A stretch of DNA of 61,593 nt from NCBI GenBank assembly GCA_015059305.1, contig SVAQ01000007.1, positions 1 through 61,593 of the forward strand, read 5' to 3'. This stretch comes from Bacillota bacterium. Its GTDB lineage: Bacteria; Bacillota_I; Bacilli_A; RF39; UBA660. Each line of letters starts with the position of its first letter. Position 1 is the first letter of the stretch. The notes under the pieces are model-generated. The model had not been told where the DNA came from and ran no database searches. It saw nothing but the letters and a program-made list of their open reading frames with translations. The translations under genes were made by a program, and so were the position numbers. Shown in pieces: positions 1 through 7,814 of this stretch.

Positions 1-43
1 GACTAGCTTCTACATAAGCACCTTTTTTTAAACTTCTTGCCAT
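1..43 (-). CDS. rpsS: 30S ribosomal protein S19, 5' fragment
   Basis: Only the first 14 codons are inside the window. They read MARSLKKGAYVEAS, the typical S19 N-terminus. The ATG is at 41-43, preceded by a clear TAGGAGG Shine-Dalgarno that overlaps the end of rplB. S19 binds the 30S head next to S13. Its place directly after rplB is the normal S10-operon order. The rest of the gene lies beyond the left edge, so it is truncated by the window. Confidence 0.93.
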   Translation of the reverse strand, partial: MARSLKKGAYVEAS

Positions 44-51
44 ATTTCCTC

Positions 52-882
52 CTATTTAGACTTCCTACTAATAATTAGCTTGCTAGAAGCTTTTTTAGGT
101 TTACGTGTCTTATGACCAAGTGCAGGTTTACCCCAAGGAGTCATTGGACTCTTTCTTCCGATTGGAGCTCTACCTTCACCACCACCATGAGGGTGATCAT
201 TAGGGTTCATTACAGAACCTCTATTTGTAGGTTTAATACCCATATGTCTTTTTCTACCAGCTTTACCTAAATTTACTAAGTTACTATCTTCGTTACCAAC
301 AACACCAATTGTTGCCATACATACGCCAAGAACTTTTCTAGTTTCGCCAGATTGTAATCTAACAAGAACATATTTTCCTTCTCTACCAAGGATTTGAGCT
401 GATGCTCCAGCACTACGACAAATTTCAGCGCCTTTTCCTGGTTTAAGTTCAATACAGTGAACTGTTGTACCTACTGGAATATTTTGAAGTGGTAATGCGT
501 TACCAATTTTGATATCAGCATTTTCGCCATTTTCAATAATCATTCCAACTTTTAAATCTTTAGGTGCAATAATATATCTTTTTTCACCATCTTTGTAATT
601 GATAAGTGCAATATTTGCTGTTCTATTAGGATCATATTCAATAGTAGCAACTTTTCCAGTAACACCAATCTTATTTCTCTTAAAATCAATTACACGATAT
701 TTTCTTTTATTTCCACCACCAATATGTTGAACTGTCATTCTACCTTGGTTGTTTCTTCCACCAGTTTTCTTAACTGTTTTTAATAAACTTTTAGTAGGAG
801 TCTTTGTTGTTAGATCTTCGTTCATTAATGTAGACATTCCTCTACGACCATTAGTAACTGGTTTATAATGTTTAATTGCCAT
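52..882 (-). CDS. rplB: 50S ribosomal protein L2
   Basis: L2 is a primary 23S rRNA-binding protein needed for subunit association and peptidyl-transferase centre assembly. The 276-residue length is normal. The C-terminal part carries the hallmark motif [19 protein letters not shown], with the conserved histidine. The N-terminal [10 protein letters not shown] segment and basic C-tail ([19 protein letters not shown]) are typical. The ATG is preceded by GGGAGG-type spacing from rplW, 15 bases upstream. It is the fifth gene of the leftward S10 operon. Confidence 0.98.
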   Translation of the reverse strand: MAIKHYKPVTNGRRGMSTLMNEDLTTKTPTKSLLKTVKKTGGRNNQGRMTVQHIGGGNKRKYRVIDFKRNKIGVTGKVATIEYDPNRTANIALINYKDGEKRYIIAPKDLKVGMIIENGENADIKIGNALPLQNIPVGTTVHCIELKPGKGAEICRSAGASAQILGREGKYVLVRLQSGETRKVLGVCMATIGVVGNEDSNLVNLGKAGRKRHMGIKPTNRGSVMNPNDHPHGGGEGRAPIGRKSPMTPWGKPALGHKTRKPKKASSKLIISRKSK

Positions 883-897
883 ATACTTTCCTCCCTA

Positions 898-1173
898 CTA
901 AATTTCTATAGAAGAACCAGCTTTTAAAGTAACAATAGCTTTTTTATAAGTTTTTGTTTTTCCTGGGTATCTTCCAACTCTTCTTCTTTTTGCTTTTGTA
1001 TTTAAAGTATTAACTTTTAAAACTTCTACTTTAAATGCATCTTCAATAGCTTTTTTTATTTCATCTTTAGAAGCTGTCTTTACAACTTTGAATGTATAAA
1101 CATTATTGCTTCTTTCAAGCATTGATTTTTCAGTAATAACTGGTGCAATAATAATATCACTATAATGTTTCAT
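898..1173 (-). CDS. rplW: 50S ribosomal protein L23
   Basis: L23 sits at the polypeptide exit tunnel and docks trigger factor and SRP. The 91 residues begin MKHYSDIIIAPVITEKS, the characteristic start, and contain the basic loop KAKRRRVGRYPGKTKTYKKA. Length is normal. Its start codon shares one base with the rplD stop codon, which points to coupled translation in the S10 operon. Confidence 0.97.
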   Translation of the reverse strand: MKHYSDIIIAPVITEKSMLERSNNVYTFKVVKTASKDEIKKAIEDAFKVEVLKVNTLNTKAKRRRVGRYPGKTKTYKKAIVTLKAGSSIEI

Positions 1174-1796
1174 TATTTAAGCACCTCCTCAATACGTGCT
1201 AAACTTGCTTCATCTACTACAACAACATCAGCATTAACAATGTCAAAAACATTAATTTCATCTGCAAATAATACAAGGACATTTCCAAGATTTCTTGTTG
1301 CCATATATAAATTTTCAGCATCTTCTCCAGCTACAAAAAGGATTTTTCCTTCAAGAGCTAAATCTTTAAATAAATTTTTAGTATCTTTAGTTTTTAAAGT
1401 ATCTAATACTAAGTTTTCAACTACAACTAGTTTCTTAGCTGCAGCTTTATCTGATAAAGCACTCTTTAATGCAAGTGCTCTTTCTTTTCTATTAATTTTA
1501 AATGCATAATCTCGAGGATTAACGCCACCGGCAACTCCGCCTCCACGCCATTGAGTAGAACGGATAGATCCTTGTCTTGCACGGCCAGTTCCTTTTTGTC
1601 TCCAAGGTTTTCTTCCTCCACCAGAAACTTCACTTCTAGTTTTAGTTTTTGCAGTTCCTTGTCTTGATGCATCTAATTGTAATCTAATAGCTTTTTTTAC
1701 GCTACTTTCATTAACTTCTACATTCCATACGCTATCTGCTAAAGTAATATCTTTAACTTTTTCGCCTTTTAGATTTTTTACGCTTATTTTTGTCAT
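1173..1796 (-). CDS. rplD: 50S ribosomal protein L4
   Basis: L4 lines the exit tunnel with its extended loop. The 207-residue protein shows that loop with the motif GGGRKPWRQKGTGRARQGS and following WRGGGVAGGV. Length is typical. In E. coli L4 also represses its own operon through the S10 leader; whether that holds here cannot be told from sequence. It sits between rplC and rplW. Confidence 0.97.
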   Translation of the reverse strand: MTKISVKNLKGEKVKDITLADSVWNVEVNESSVKKAIRLQLDASRQGTAKTKTRSEVSGGGRKPWRQKGTGRARQGSIRSTQWRGGGVAGGVNPRDYAFKINRKERALALKSALSDKAAAKKLVVVENLVLDTLKTKDTKNLFKDLALEGKILFVAGEDAENLYMATRNLGNVLVLFADEINVFDIVNADVVVVDEASLARIEEVLK

Positions 1797-1815
1797 TTTA
1801 AATCCTTTCTAAAGA

Positions 1816-2598
1816 CTACTTGTCTTCCTCTTTAGCTTCAACTTCATTAGTTTCTTCTGTTGTAACTTCTTCAGTTACTTCTTCTACAGCTTCAGCATTT
1901 TGAACTTCTTCAGTTTCTACTGCATCAATTACAGTTTCTACTGCATATTCAATAATTTCCTTTGCATCTTTTTTACGATTGTTTTTAACCGCAGTTTTAA
2001 TTAATACTAATGAATTTTTAGCTCCTGGAACATTTCCGCTAATTAACATATAGTTTTCAGCTGCATTTACTTCAATAACTTCTAAGTTTTGAATTGTTAC
2101 AGTTTCATCTCCCATATGTCCTGGTAATTTTTTACCCTTTAATACTCTTTTAGGAAGCATTGTTCCCATTGAACCTGGGCGTCTATGATAATGTGAACCA
2201 TGACCCATAGGTCCTCTTGATTGGTTGTGTCTCTTGATAACCCCTTGGAAACCTTTTCCTTTTGAAGTACCAGTTACATCAACTACGTCTCCGTTTTCAA
2301 ACACTTCTACACTAACAGCGTCTCCAACGTTATAAGTTCCTTCGTAGTCTCTTATTTCTTTTAAGAAGCGCTTAGGAGTAGTATTTGCTTTTTTTGCATT
2401 GCCGATTTCAGCTCTAGTTGCATTTTTTTCTTTCTTTTCGAATACGCCAAGTTGAATTGCGTTATAACCATTTTTTTCGTTAGTTTTAACTTGCATTACT
2501 ACATTTGGTTCAACTTCTACAACTGTAACAGGAATAAGTTTACCATCTTTAGTAAATACTTGTGTCATTCCAACTTTGCGTCCTAAGATTCCTTTCAT
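1816..2598 (-). CDS. rplC: 50S ribosomal protein L3 with acidic C-terminal tail
   Basis: L3 is an early 23S rRNA-binding protein close to the peptidyl-transferase centre. Residues 1-212 are a normal L3, with start [13 protein letters not shown], the central [17 protein letters not shown] motif and the loop [20 protein letters not shown]. The protein is 260 residues, about 50 longer than the B. subtilis protein. The extra 213-260 is a Glu/Val/Thr-rich acidic tail (for example [20 protein letters not shown]). An acidic tail is odd on an rRNA-binding protein; it may be surface-exposed or a lineage trait. Confidence 0.96.
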   Translation of the reverse strand: MKGILGRKVGMTQVFTKDGKLIPVTVVEVEPNVVMQVKTNEKNGYNAIQLGVFEKKEKNATRAEIGNAKKANTTPKRFLKEIRDYEGTYNVGDAVSVEVFENGDVVDVTGTSKGKGFQGVIKRHNQSRGPMGHGSHYHRRPGSMGTMLPKRVLKGKKLPGHMGDETVTIQNLEVIEVNAAENYMLISGNVPGAKNSLVLIKTAVKNNRKKDAKEIIEYAVETVIDAVETEEVQNAEAVEEVTEEVTTEETNEVEAKEEDK

Positions 2599-2623
2599 TT
2601 TCTTTTCCTTTCCTTATTTTTAA

Positions 2624-2932
2624 TTATAATTTGATATTGATATCAACACCACTTGGTAAATCTAAATGAGTTAGTGCTTCAATCGTATCTTTGCTTGGGT
2701 TTTTAATATCAATTAATCTCTTGTGAGTTCTTCTTTCGAATTGTTCACGAGCATCTTTGTATTTATGTACTGCTCTTAATACTGTAAATTTTTCAATTTC
2801 AGTAGGTAGCGGCACAGGTCCAGATATTTCTCCCCCTGTTCTTTTTACTGTTTCGCATATTTTACCAGCAGCTACATCTAAAACACGATGATCATATGCT
2901 TTTAAAGTAATACGAACTTGTCCCTTTGACAT
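2624..2932 (-). CDS. rpsJ: 30S ribosomal protein S10
   Basis: S10 (NusE) works in the 30S head and in NusB-containing antitermination complexes. The 102-residue protein begins [19 protein letters not shown] and contains the conserved [16 protein letters not shown] loop and RTHKRLIDI segment. The ATG is preceded by AAAGGAG. It is the first gene of the S10 operon, behind a leader of roughly 100 bases. Confidence 0.98.
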   Translation of the reverse strand: MSKGQVRITLKAYDHRVLDVAAGKICETVKRTGGEISGPVPLPTEIEKFTVLRAVHKYKDAREQFERRTHKRLIDIKNPSKDTIEALTHLDLPSGVDINIKL

Positions 2933-3092
2933 TCTACACGTCTCCTTTCGTCTATATCTAGTATAGGCTTGCTCGACGCAAATTCACCTGATAGCAAAAT
3001 TATTTACCAACTTAACCTAGCGTATCAGCAACCTCGCGTGTCATCGCAGTCATACAAAATACATTTTACCATAGTATATATGCAAATTGCAA
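2933..3092 (-). promoter_or_regulatory. S10 operon promoter and leader
   Basis: On the minus strand a candidate sigma-A promoter reads TTGCAA (3087-3092), 18 bases, TAAAAT (3063-3068). About 100 bases of leader follow before rpsJ. The leader is visibly richer in G+C than nearby spacers. It can form a CTGATA/TATCAG hairpin and contains an ATG reading frame of 13 codons (MTAMTREVADTLG) with no clear Shine-Dalgarno. A regulatory role is inferred only from this structure. Confidence 0.55.
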
Positions 3093-3111
3093 GGGGGAAA
3101 TTCGCGTTTTT

Positions 3112-3143
3112 TTCAACAAAAAAACACAAAATTAATTTGTGTT
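3112..3143 (-). terminator. gpmI intrinsic terminator
   Basis: The minus strand has AACACAAATTAATTTTGTGTT, a perfect A+T-rich hairpin (3123-3143), followed by a T run (3112-3122). The gpmI stop codon overlaps the stem. Confidence 0.75.
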
Positions 3144-4635
3144 ATTCTTCAGTTATTAGAGAATCTGCTGTCATCTGGATTGGAATTGAAATATCCATGT
3201 AATCAAGTATAGTTGGAGCAACATTCGTAAGGTCACCGTTTTCTTTCAAAACAACCTTTGAATCAGCTATTATAAATGGAACTTTTGCAAGCGAATGGGT
3301 TGTACATACAGATCCATCTTCATTATACATCGTGTCAGCATTACCGTGATCCGCCATTAATACTATCGTATAAAAATTATCTTCAGCAGACTCAATAATT
3401 TTATTTAAGCATACATCTAATGCCATACAAGCTTTAGTAGTGGCATCTAAATTCCCAGTATGACCAACCATGTCCGGGTTTGCAAAATTCGCGAAAATAA
3501 AATCATAATCTTTTTCCATACAGTCCATTATTTTTCTTGTAACGGCCACTGCACTCATTTCTGGTTTTTGATCATAAGTAGCAACTTCAGGAGATGGAAT
3601 GTGAAATTTATCACAATTATCTATTTTTCCATTATACCCACCATCAAAAAAATATGTAACATGCGGAAATTTTTCACTTTCTGCTACACGAGCTTGTCTT
3701 AAGCCCAATCTAGATAGATATATCCCCAACGGATTTTCAACAGTGTCTTCATCTATAAAAACATTTGTCTTAATATTTTTATCTAACTTATACCAACTAT
3801 AAACATCTAGATTTTCGTACTGTTTAACATCGAATCCAGAAAATTTTGGATCAACAAACGCACTTAGAATTTGTTTGGTACGATCAGCTCTAAAGTTCAT
3901 CCAAATTAAAATATCATTTTCTTTAATGGTTCCATTTTCTTCTAAAAGAATTGGTTTGATAAATTCATCAGTAACCCCTTTGGCATAAGAACTTTTTAAT
4001 GCCATTTCTATATTTAATACTCTTACACCTACTCCGCGAGTAACTAAATCATAATATAATTTTGTCCTGTCAAAATTAGAATCTCTATCCATTGCATAAT
4101 AACGACCACATACTGAAGCTATTTTGCCAATTCCATTTTCATTTATCTTTTGTTCAATTTGATTAATAAAATTATATGCTACATCAACTTTAGTATCTCT
4201 TCCATCAGTAATAACATGAAAATATATTTCTTTAAATCCTTTTTGGACAAGTAAATCATACATAGCTATAAAGTGATCTATTGTCGAATGAATTTTTCCA
4301 TCGCTACACAATCCCATCAAATGAATTCTCCGAGAAGGATTTGCAAGCAAAAGATTTCCCACTTCATTTTCTTCTGCAGTCTTAAAAAAATCTGTTATCT
4401 TATCAATATTAGATTTAATAAGTCTACCAGCTCCGATTGTCATGTGACCAATTTCACTATTTCCCATTTGACCAGGTAATAAACCTACAGCTTCTTCTGA
4501 AGCAGATAAGATAGAGTGCGGATACTTTTCCCAAAATTCTTCAAAAGTGTGCATTTGAGCAGCTTTAACCGCATTACCGTCCTCTTCTTGGCGAATACCA
4601 AAACCATCAAAAATTATCGTTAATATTTTTTTCAT
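3142..4635 (-). CDS. gpmI: 2,3-bisphosphoglycerate-independent phosphoglycerate mutase
   Basis: This Mn-dependent alkaline-phosphatase-superfamily enzyme interconverts 3- and 2-phosphoglycerate in glycolysis. From the chosen ATG the protein has 497 residues. Metal-binding FDGFG is near residue 10. The catalytic serine is Ser60 in GQMGNSEIGH. The late metal motif MADHGNADTMY is intact. A longer reading upstream adds a hydrophobic, non-homologous stretch and was rejected. The Shine-Dalgarno is weak. It lies downstream of spo0A but has its own promoter and terminator. Confidence 0.96.
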   Translation of the reverse strand: MKKILTIIFDGFGIRQEEDGNAVKAAQMHTFEEFWEKYPHSILSASEEAVGLLPGQMGNSEIGHMTIGAGRLIKSNIDKITDFFKTAEENEVGNLLLANPSRRIHLMGLCSDGKIHSTIDHFIAMYDLLVQKGFKEIYFHVITDGRDTKVDVAYNFINQIEQKINENGIGKIASVCGRYYAMDRDSNFDRTKLYYDLVTRGVGVRVLNIEMALKSSYAKGVTDEFIKPILLEENGTIKENDILIWMNFRADRTKQILSAFVDPKFSGFDVKQYENLDVYSWYKLDKNIKTNVFIDEDTVENPLGIYLSRLGLRQARVAESEKFPHVTYFFDGGYNGKIDNCDKFHIPSPEVATYDQKPEMSAVAVTRKIMDCMEKDYDFIFANFANPDMVGHTGNLDATTKACMALDVCLNKIIESAEDNFYTIVLMADHGNADTMYNEDGSVCTTHSLAKVPFIIADSKVVLKENGDLTNVAPTILDYMDISIPIQMTADSLITEE

Positions 4636-4657
4636 TATATCATCAACTTTCAACCAA

Positions 4658-4686
4658 ATAATAACATACCAATATAAAAAAAACAA
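4658..4686 (-). promoter_or_regulatory. gpmI promoter
   Basis: TTGTTT (4681-4686), 17 bases, TATTAT (4658-4663) on the minus strand, starting just after the spo0A terminator and about 22 bases before the gpmI ATG. It is a plausible sigma-A promoter by pattern only. Confidence 0.5.
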
Positions 4687-4704
4687 ACCCTTGCTATTAA
4701 ACCA

Positions 4705-4732
4705 TAAAAAAACTACACGTTATTTATGTAGT
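4705..4732 (-). terminator. spo0A intrinsic terminator
   Basis: ACTACA (4727-4732) pairs with TGTAGT (4712-4717) on the minus strand around a 9-base loop, followed by six or seven T. It lies 4 bases after the spo0A stop codon. Confidence 0.75.
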
Positions 4733-4736
4733 AATT

Positions 4737-5480
4737 TTATGATTTAACATTTCGATCCATCTTTATTCTATCAGCTATAGTAGATAAAAATTCAGAATTT
4801 GTAGGCTTGGCTTTATCACAACTGACACTAAATCCAAATAAATCTTCCATAAGAGCTAAATCTCCTCGAATCCAACTTACTTCAATAGCATGTCTAATAG
4901 CTCTTTCAACTCGTGAGGGTGTTGTTTCATATTTACTTGCGATCTGGGGATAAATTTCTTTGGTAATCAAAGAAACTGTTTCATTATTATATATAATCAT
5001 TATTCCATCCCGAATATATTTATATCCTCTTATATGTGATGGAATACCTAAATTGTGTAATATTTGACTAATTTCTAAATCAATATTTTCTTGATTGACT
5101 TTTGCACTTATCTTACAATCAAAAATATCTGTAATTCTTTTTTCTAAAGATAAAATACTAAATGGTTTAATAATATAATAAGACACATTATAGTCCGAAC
5201 AAGCTCTTATAATATTTTCATCTTTGTAACTTGATAAAACTATAATTTTCTTATTAATTCCCTTGTTCTTCAATTCTTCTAATAACGACATTCCATCTAA
5301 ACCTGGAATTAAGATGTCCATTAAAATTAAGTCAACACTTGAAGAATTATTAGACAGATAATTTAAGGCATCTTCACCATTAGTAAATGTTGCTACTACT
5401 TTAATACTGCTGTTTGCATTAAAATGCGACATCAAATTGTTTACTACTACATCATCATCAATGATAATAGTTCTAATCAT
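4737..5480 (-). CDS. spo0A: Sporulation master response regulator Spo0A
   Basis: Spo0A integrates the phosphorelay and switches cells into sporulation. The 247-residue protein has an N-terminal receiver domain with acidic pocket IIIDDD, phospho-acceptor Asp55 in LMDILIPG and the conserved Lys in YIIKPFS. The C-terminal Spo0A DNA-binding domain shows GIPSHIRGYKYIRDGI and TPSRVERAIRHAIEVSW. The ATG chosen (MIRTIII) is 11 bases from AGAGG; an in-frame ATG nine bases earlier sits too close to the Shine-Dalgarno. A cluster of 0A-box-like TGTC motifs lies upstream, so autoregulation is likely. Its pgk/gpmI neighbours are metabolic. Confidence 0.96.
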   Translation of the reverse strand: MIRTIIIDDDVVVNNLMSHFNANSSIKVVATFTNGEDALNYLSNNSSSVDLILMDILIPGLDGMSLLEELKNKGINKKIIVLSSYKDENIIRACSDYNVSYYIIKPFSILSLEKRITDIFDCKISAKVNQENIDLEISQILHNLGIPSHIRGYKYIRDGIMIIYNNETVSLITKEIYPQIASKYETTPSRVERAIRHAIEVSWIRGDLALMEDLFGFSVSCDKAKPTNSEFLSTIADRIKMDRNVKS

Positions 5481-5565
5481 TTTGTTCATTTCCTCTTTCT
5501 TAAAACTCTTCACAACATGCGATTTTATTATAAGATATAAAAAGACAAAAATCTATAAAAACTTT

Positions 5566-5612
5566 TGTCAAGATTTGTCTACGACTGTAAAGCTTTGTCG
5601 ATAATTGTCTTT
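5566..5612. promoter_or_regulatory. Cluster of 0A-box-like motifs upstream of spo0A
   Basis: The plus strand has TGTCAAG (5566), TGTCTAC (5577), TGTCGAT (5596) and TGTCTTT (5606). Spacing is near 10 or 20 bases, so the sites face one side of the helix. The third copy, TTTGTCGATAA, is closest to the Spo0A consensus TGTCGAA. A TATAAT-like -10 is present further downstream toward spo0A. Spo0A is known to autoregulate in B. subtilis; binding here is inferred. Confidence 0.5.
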
Positions 5613-6742
5613 TATTCTTTATTTATGAAGTCAACTGCCTCTAAATGGCCTGAACTAATGTATTCAAGCGATGCCCCGCCACCACTTGATAAAAATGAAA
5701 AAACATCATTCAGTTTATATTCATTGATGACATTTAATGTGTCTCCGCCACCCGCTACTTTATATGCATTAATATTTTTTAAATTACTAAATAATGATAC
5801 CGTACCTTTTGCAAATCTTTTTTCCTCAAATTTTCCACATGTACCATTAATGAAAATTGTATTACAAGTTTCCAAATATTTGGTATATTTATCAATCGAT
5901 TTAACTCCTAAATCTAATATTTTGTTTTCTTCGATCGTAAAATCTACTGGCATAATTATTTTTCCTTTATAACTCTTAACTAAAGTACGCAACTCCTCTA
6001 AAGTTATTTCGTCTGTAGTACATAAGCTATCTTGAACATCATATCCACATGCATATAAAAATGAATTTGCTATTCCTCCACCTATTAACAAATAATCACA
6101 TTTAGGTAATATGTCTTTAATATATTTTAATTTATCGTCAACTTTAGCACCACCCATAAAAACTCCAAATGGATGCATAATATTATTTATAACTGGATTT
6201 AACCCTTCGATTTCTTCTTTAACTAATAACCCATAATATGTAGGTAACCATTTAGAAATTCCTGCTACTGAAGCATGTGCTCGATGAAGAGATCCAAAGG
6301 CGTCTACTACAAATACGTCTCCAAAACTAGCCCAGTACTTAGCTAAATTTGCGTCATTTTTACTTTCTAATTTTTCTGGATAATCACAGTAACGTGTGTT
6401 TTCAAGCAAAACAATTTCTCCAGGATTTAAATTTTTACAAGCTAATAAAGCATCCATACCTACAGGATTATTAACAAACTTTACTTCCTTATTTAAGAGT
6501 TTAGATAATTCATTGGCAACTATTTTAAGGCTATTTTTAGCTTTATCTTCTCTTGTTTTAATTCTGCCTAAGTGACTGATTAATACCAAAGAACAGTTCT
6601 GGCTTAATAAATAATTAATTGTTTTTAAACTTTTTATAATTCTAGAATTGTCACTTATAACATTATTTTCAATAGGCACATTAAAATCACATCTCAATAG
6701 CACTTTTTTACCTGTTAATTGCACTTCATCTATATATTTCAC
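5612..6742 (-). CDS. pgk: Phosphoglycerate kinase
   Basis: Pgk makes ATP from 1,3-bisphosphoglycerate in glycolysis. The family motifs VLLRCDFNVPI, LISHLGR, FGSLHRAHASVAGI and GGAKVDDK are all present. The nucleotide-binding C-terminus has KVAGGGDTLNVI and LSSGGGASLEYI. At about 376 residues it is slightly short for the family. The start chosen is GTG at 6740-6742, six bases after an AGGGTGAT Shine-Dalgarno. A GTG nine bases upstream (6749-6751) is part of that Shine-Dalgarno. The gene follows gap after a terminator. Confidence 0.96.
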   Translation of the reverse strand: MKYIDEVQLTGKKVLLRCDFNVPIENNVISDNSRIIKSLKTINYLLSQNCSLVLISHLGRIKTREDKAKNSLKIVANELSKLLNKEVKFVNNPVGMDALLACKNLNPGEIVLLENTRYCDYPEKLESKNDANLAKYWASFGDVFVVDAFGSLHRAHASVAGISKWLPTYYGLLVKEEIEGLNPVINNIMHPFGVFMGGAKVDDKLKYIKDILPKCDYLLIGGGIANSFLYACGYDVQDSLCTTDEITLEELRTLVKSYKGKIIMPVDFTIEENKILDLGVKSIDKYTKYLETCNTIFINGTCGKFEEKRFAKGTVSLFSNLKNINAYKVAGGGDTLNVINEYKLNDVFSFLSSGGGASLEYISSGHLEAVDFINKE

Positions 6743-6794
6743 TCTAATCACCCTATCTTACTTTAAGTCTATCAAACAAGATATTATTTTTCAA

Positions 6795-6825
6795 TAAAAA
6801 AAGATGTTAGCTAAACATCTTTTTG
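6795..6825 (-). terminator. gap intrinsic terminator
   Basis: The minus strand reads AAAAAGATGTT-tagct-AACATCTTTTTTT, a hairpin running into a T run. The gap stop codon (6807-6809) lies inside the stem. Confidence 0.8.
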
Positions 6826-7814
6826 GCAGTTCTTAACATTTGAGCAGTATAACCATATTCATTATCATACCAAGCAATAACTTTTACTAATTGTCTTCCT
6901 TCTGTTTCAACGATTGAAGTAGAAAGCCCATCTACAACTGAACCATATTTTTTACCAATTACATCACATGAAACAATAGGATCAAATGTAATTTTTAAAC
7001 TCTCACTTTGATTATTTATAAACAAATTATTAATTTCTTCAACTGATACATTACGTTTTAATTCTAGTGTCGTATCTACTACAGAGCCATCAGCTACCGG
7101 AACTCTAAAGGCAATTCCGTCCATTTTTCCTTTTAAATCAGGAATAACTAAACCAATAGCTTTTGCTGCTCCAGTAGATGCTGGAACAATATTTTCTGCA
7201 CAAGCTCTTCCGCGTCTTGAATTAATTCCTTTTTTATGCGTATTATCTAGGTTTACTTGATCAGAAGTATAGGCATGAACTGTTGTCATATATCCTTTAA
7301 CGATACCAATATTATCATTAATTACCTTTAGTATTGGCGCTAAACAATTAGTAGTACAACTAGCTGCACTTACTACCTTGGCATCAGCTGGTATATTCAT
7401 GTCATTAACTCCAGCTACTATTGTTGGCATTTCATCCTTTCCAGGTGCTGATATTAATACCTTCTTTGCTCCAGCAGATATATGCTTCATAGCTCCCTCA
7501 TTATTAGTAAATGCTCCTGTACATTCCAATACTAAATCAACATTTAAATTAGCCCACGGTAATTTACTAGGATCTGACTCTGATAAAACTTTTATTCTTT
7601 TTTGGCCACAAATAACCAATTCATCATTTTCAAAACCTATTTCATCTTCATGAAATGTTCCATGAACTGTATCATATTTTACTAAGTAAGCAAATTCCTC
7701 TGATGATGCACCTAATGAATTTATTGCGACAATATCAAAATCAGTTGATGTAATCATCTGTCTAAATGCAATTCTTCCTATTCTTCCAAAACCATTAATA
7801 GCAACTCTAATCAT
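6807..7814 (-). CDS. gap: Glyceraldehyde-3-phosphate dehydrogenase
   Basis: GAPDH oxidises glyceraldehyde-3-phosphate with NAD+. The 335-residue protein has the Rossmann start MIRVAINGFGRIGR and the catalytic Cys153 in SAASCTTNC. The base His is in TTVHAYTSDQ and the C-terminus is WYDNEYGYTAQM. Its TAGGAGG Shine-Dalgarno lies within the 3' end of the upstream kinase gene, which it overlaps by 8 bases. The two are therefore co-transcribed and probably translationally coupled. Confidence 0.98.
   Translation of the reverse strand: MIRVAINGFGRIGRIAFRQMITSTDFDIVAINSLGASSEEFAYLVKYDTVHGTFHEDEIGFENDELVICGQKRIKVLSESDPSKLPWANLNVDLVLECTGAFTNNEGAMKHISAGAKKVLISAPGKDEMPTIVAGVNDMNIPADAKVVSAASCTTNCLAPILKVINDNIGIVKGYMTTVHAYTSDQVNLDNTHKKGINSRRGRACAENIVPASTGAAKAIGLVIPDLKGKMDGIAFRVPVADGSVVDTTLELKRNVSVEEINNLFINNQSESLKITFDPIVSCDVIGKKYGSVVDGLSTSIVETEGRQLVKVIAWYDNEYGYTAQMLRTAKKMFS

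Noticed and set aside
1165..1509. Open frame on the plus strand opposite rplD
   Set aside because: It is the mirror of a strongly conserved ribosomal gene, has no Shine-Dalgarno and no recognisable protein features.
4636..4686. N-terminal extension of GpmI
   Set aside because: The extra 17 residues are hydrophobic and unlike the family, and the gpmI promoter lies in this stretch.
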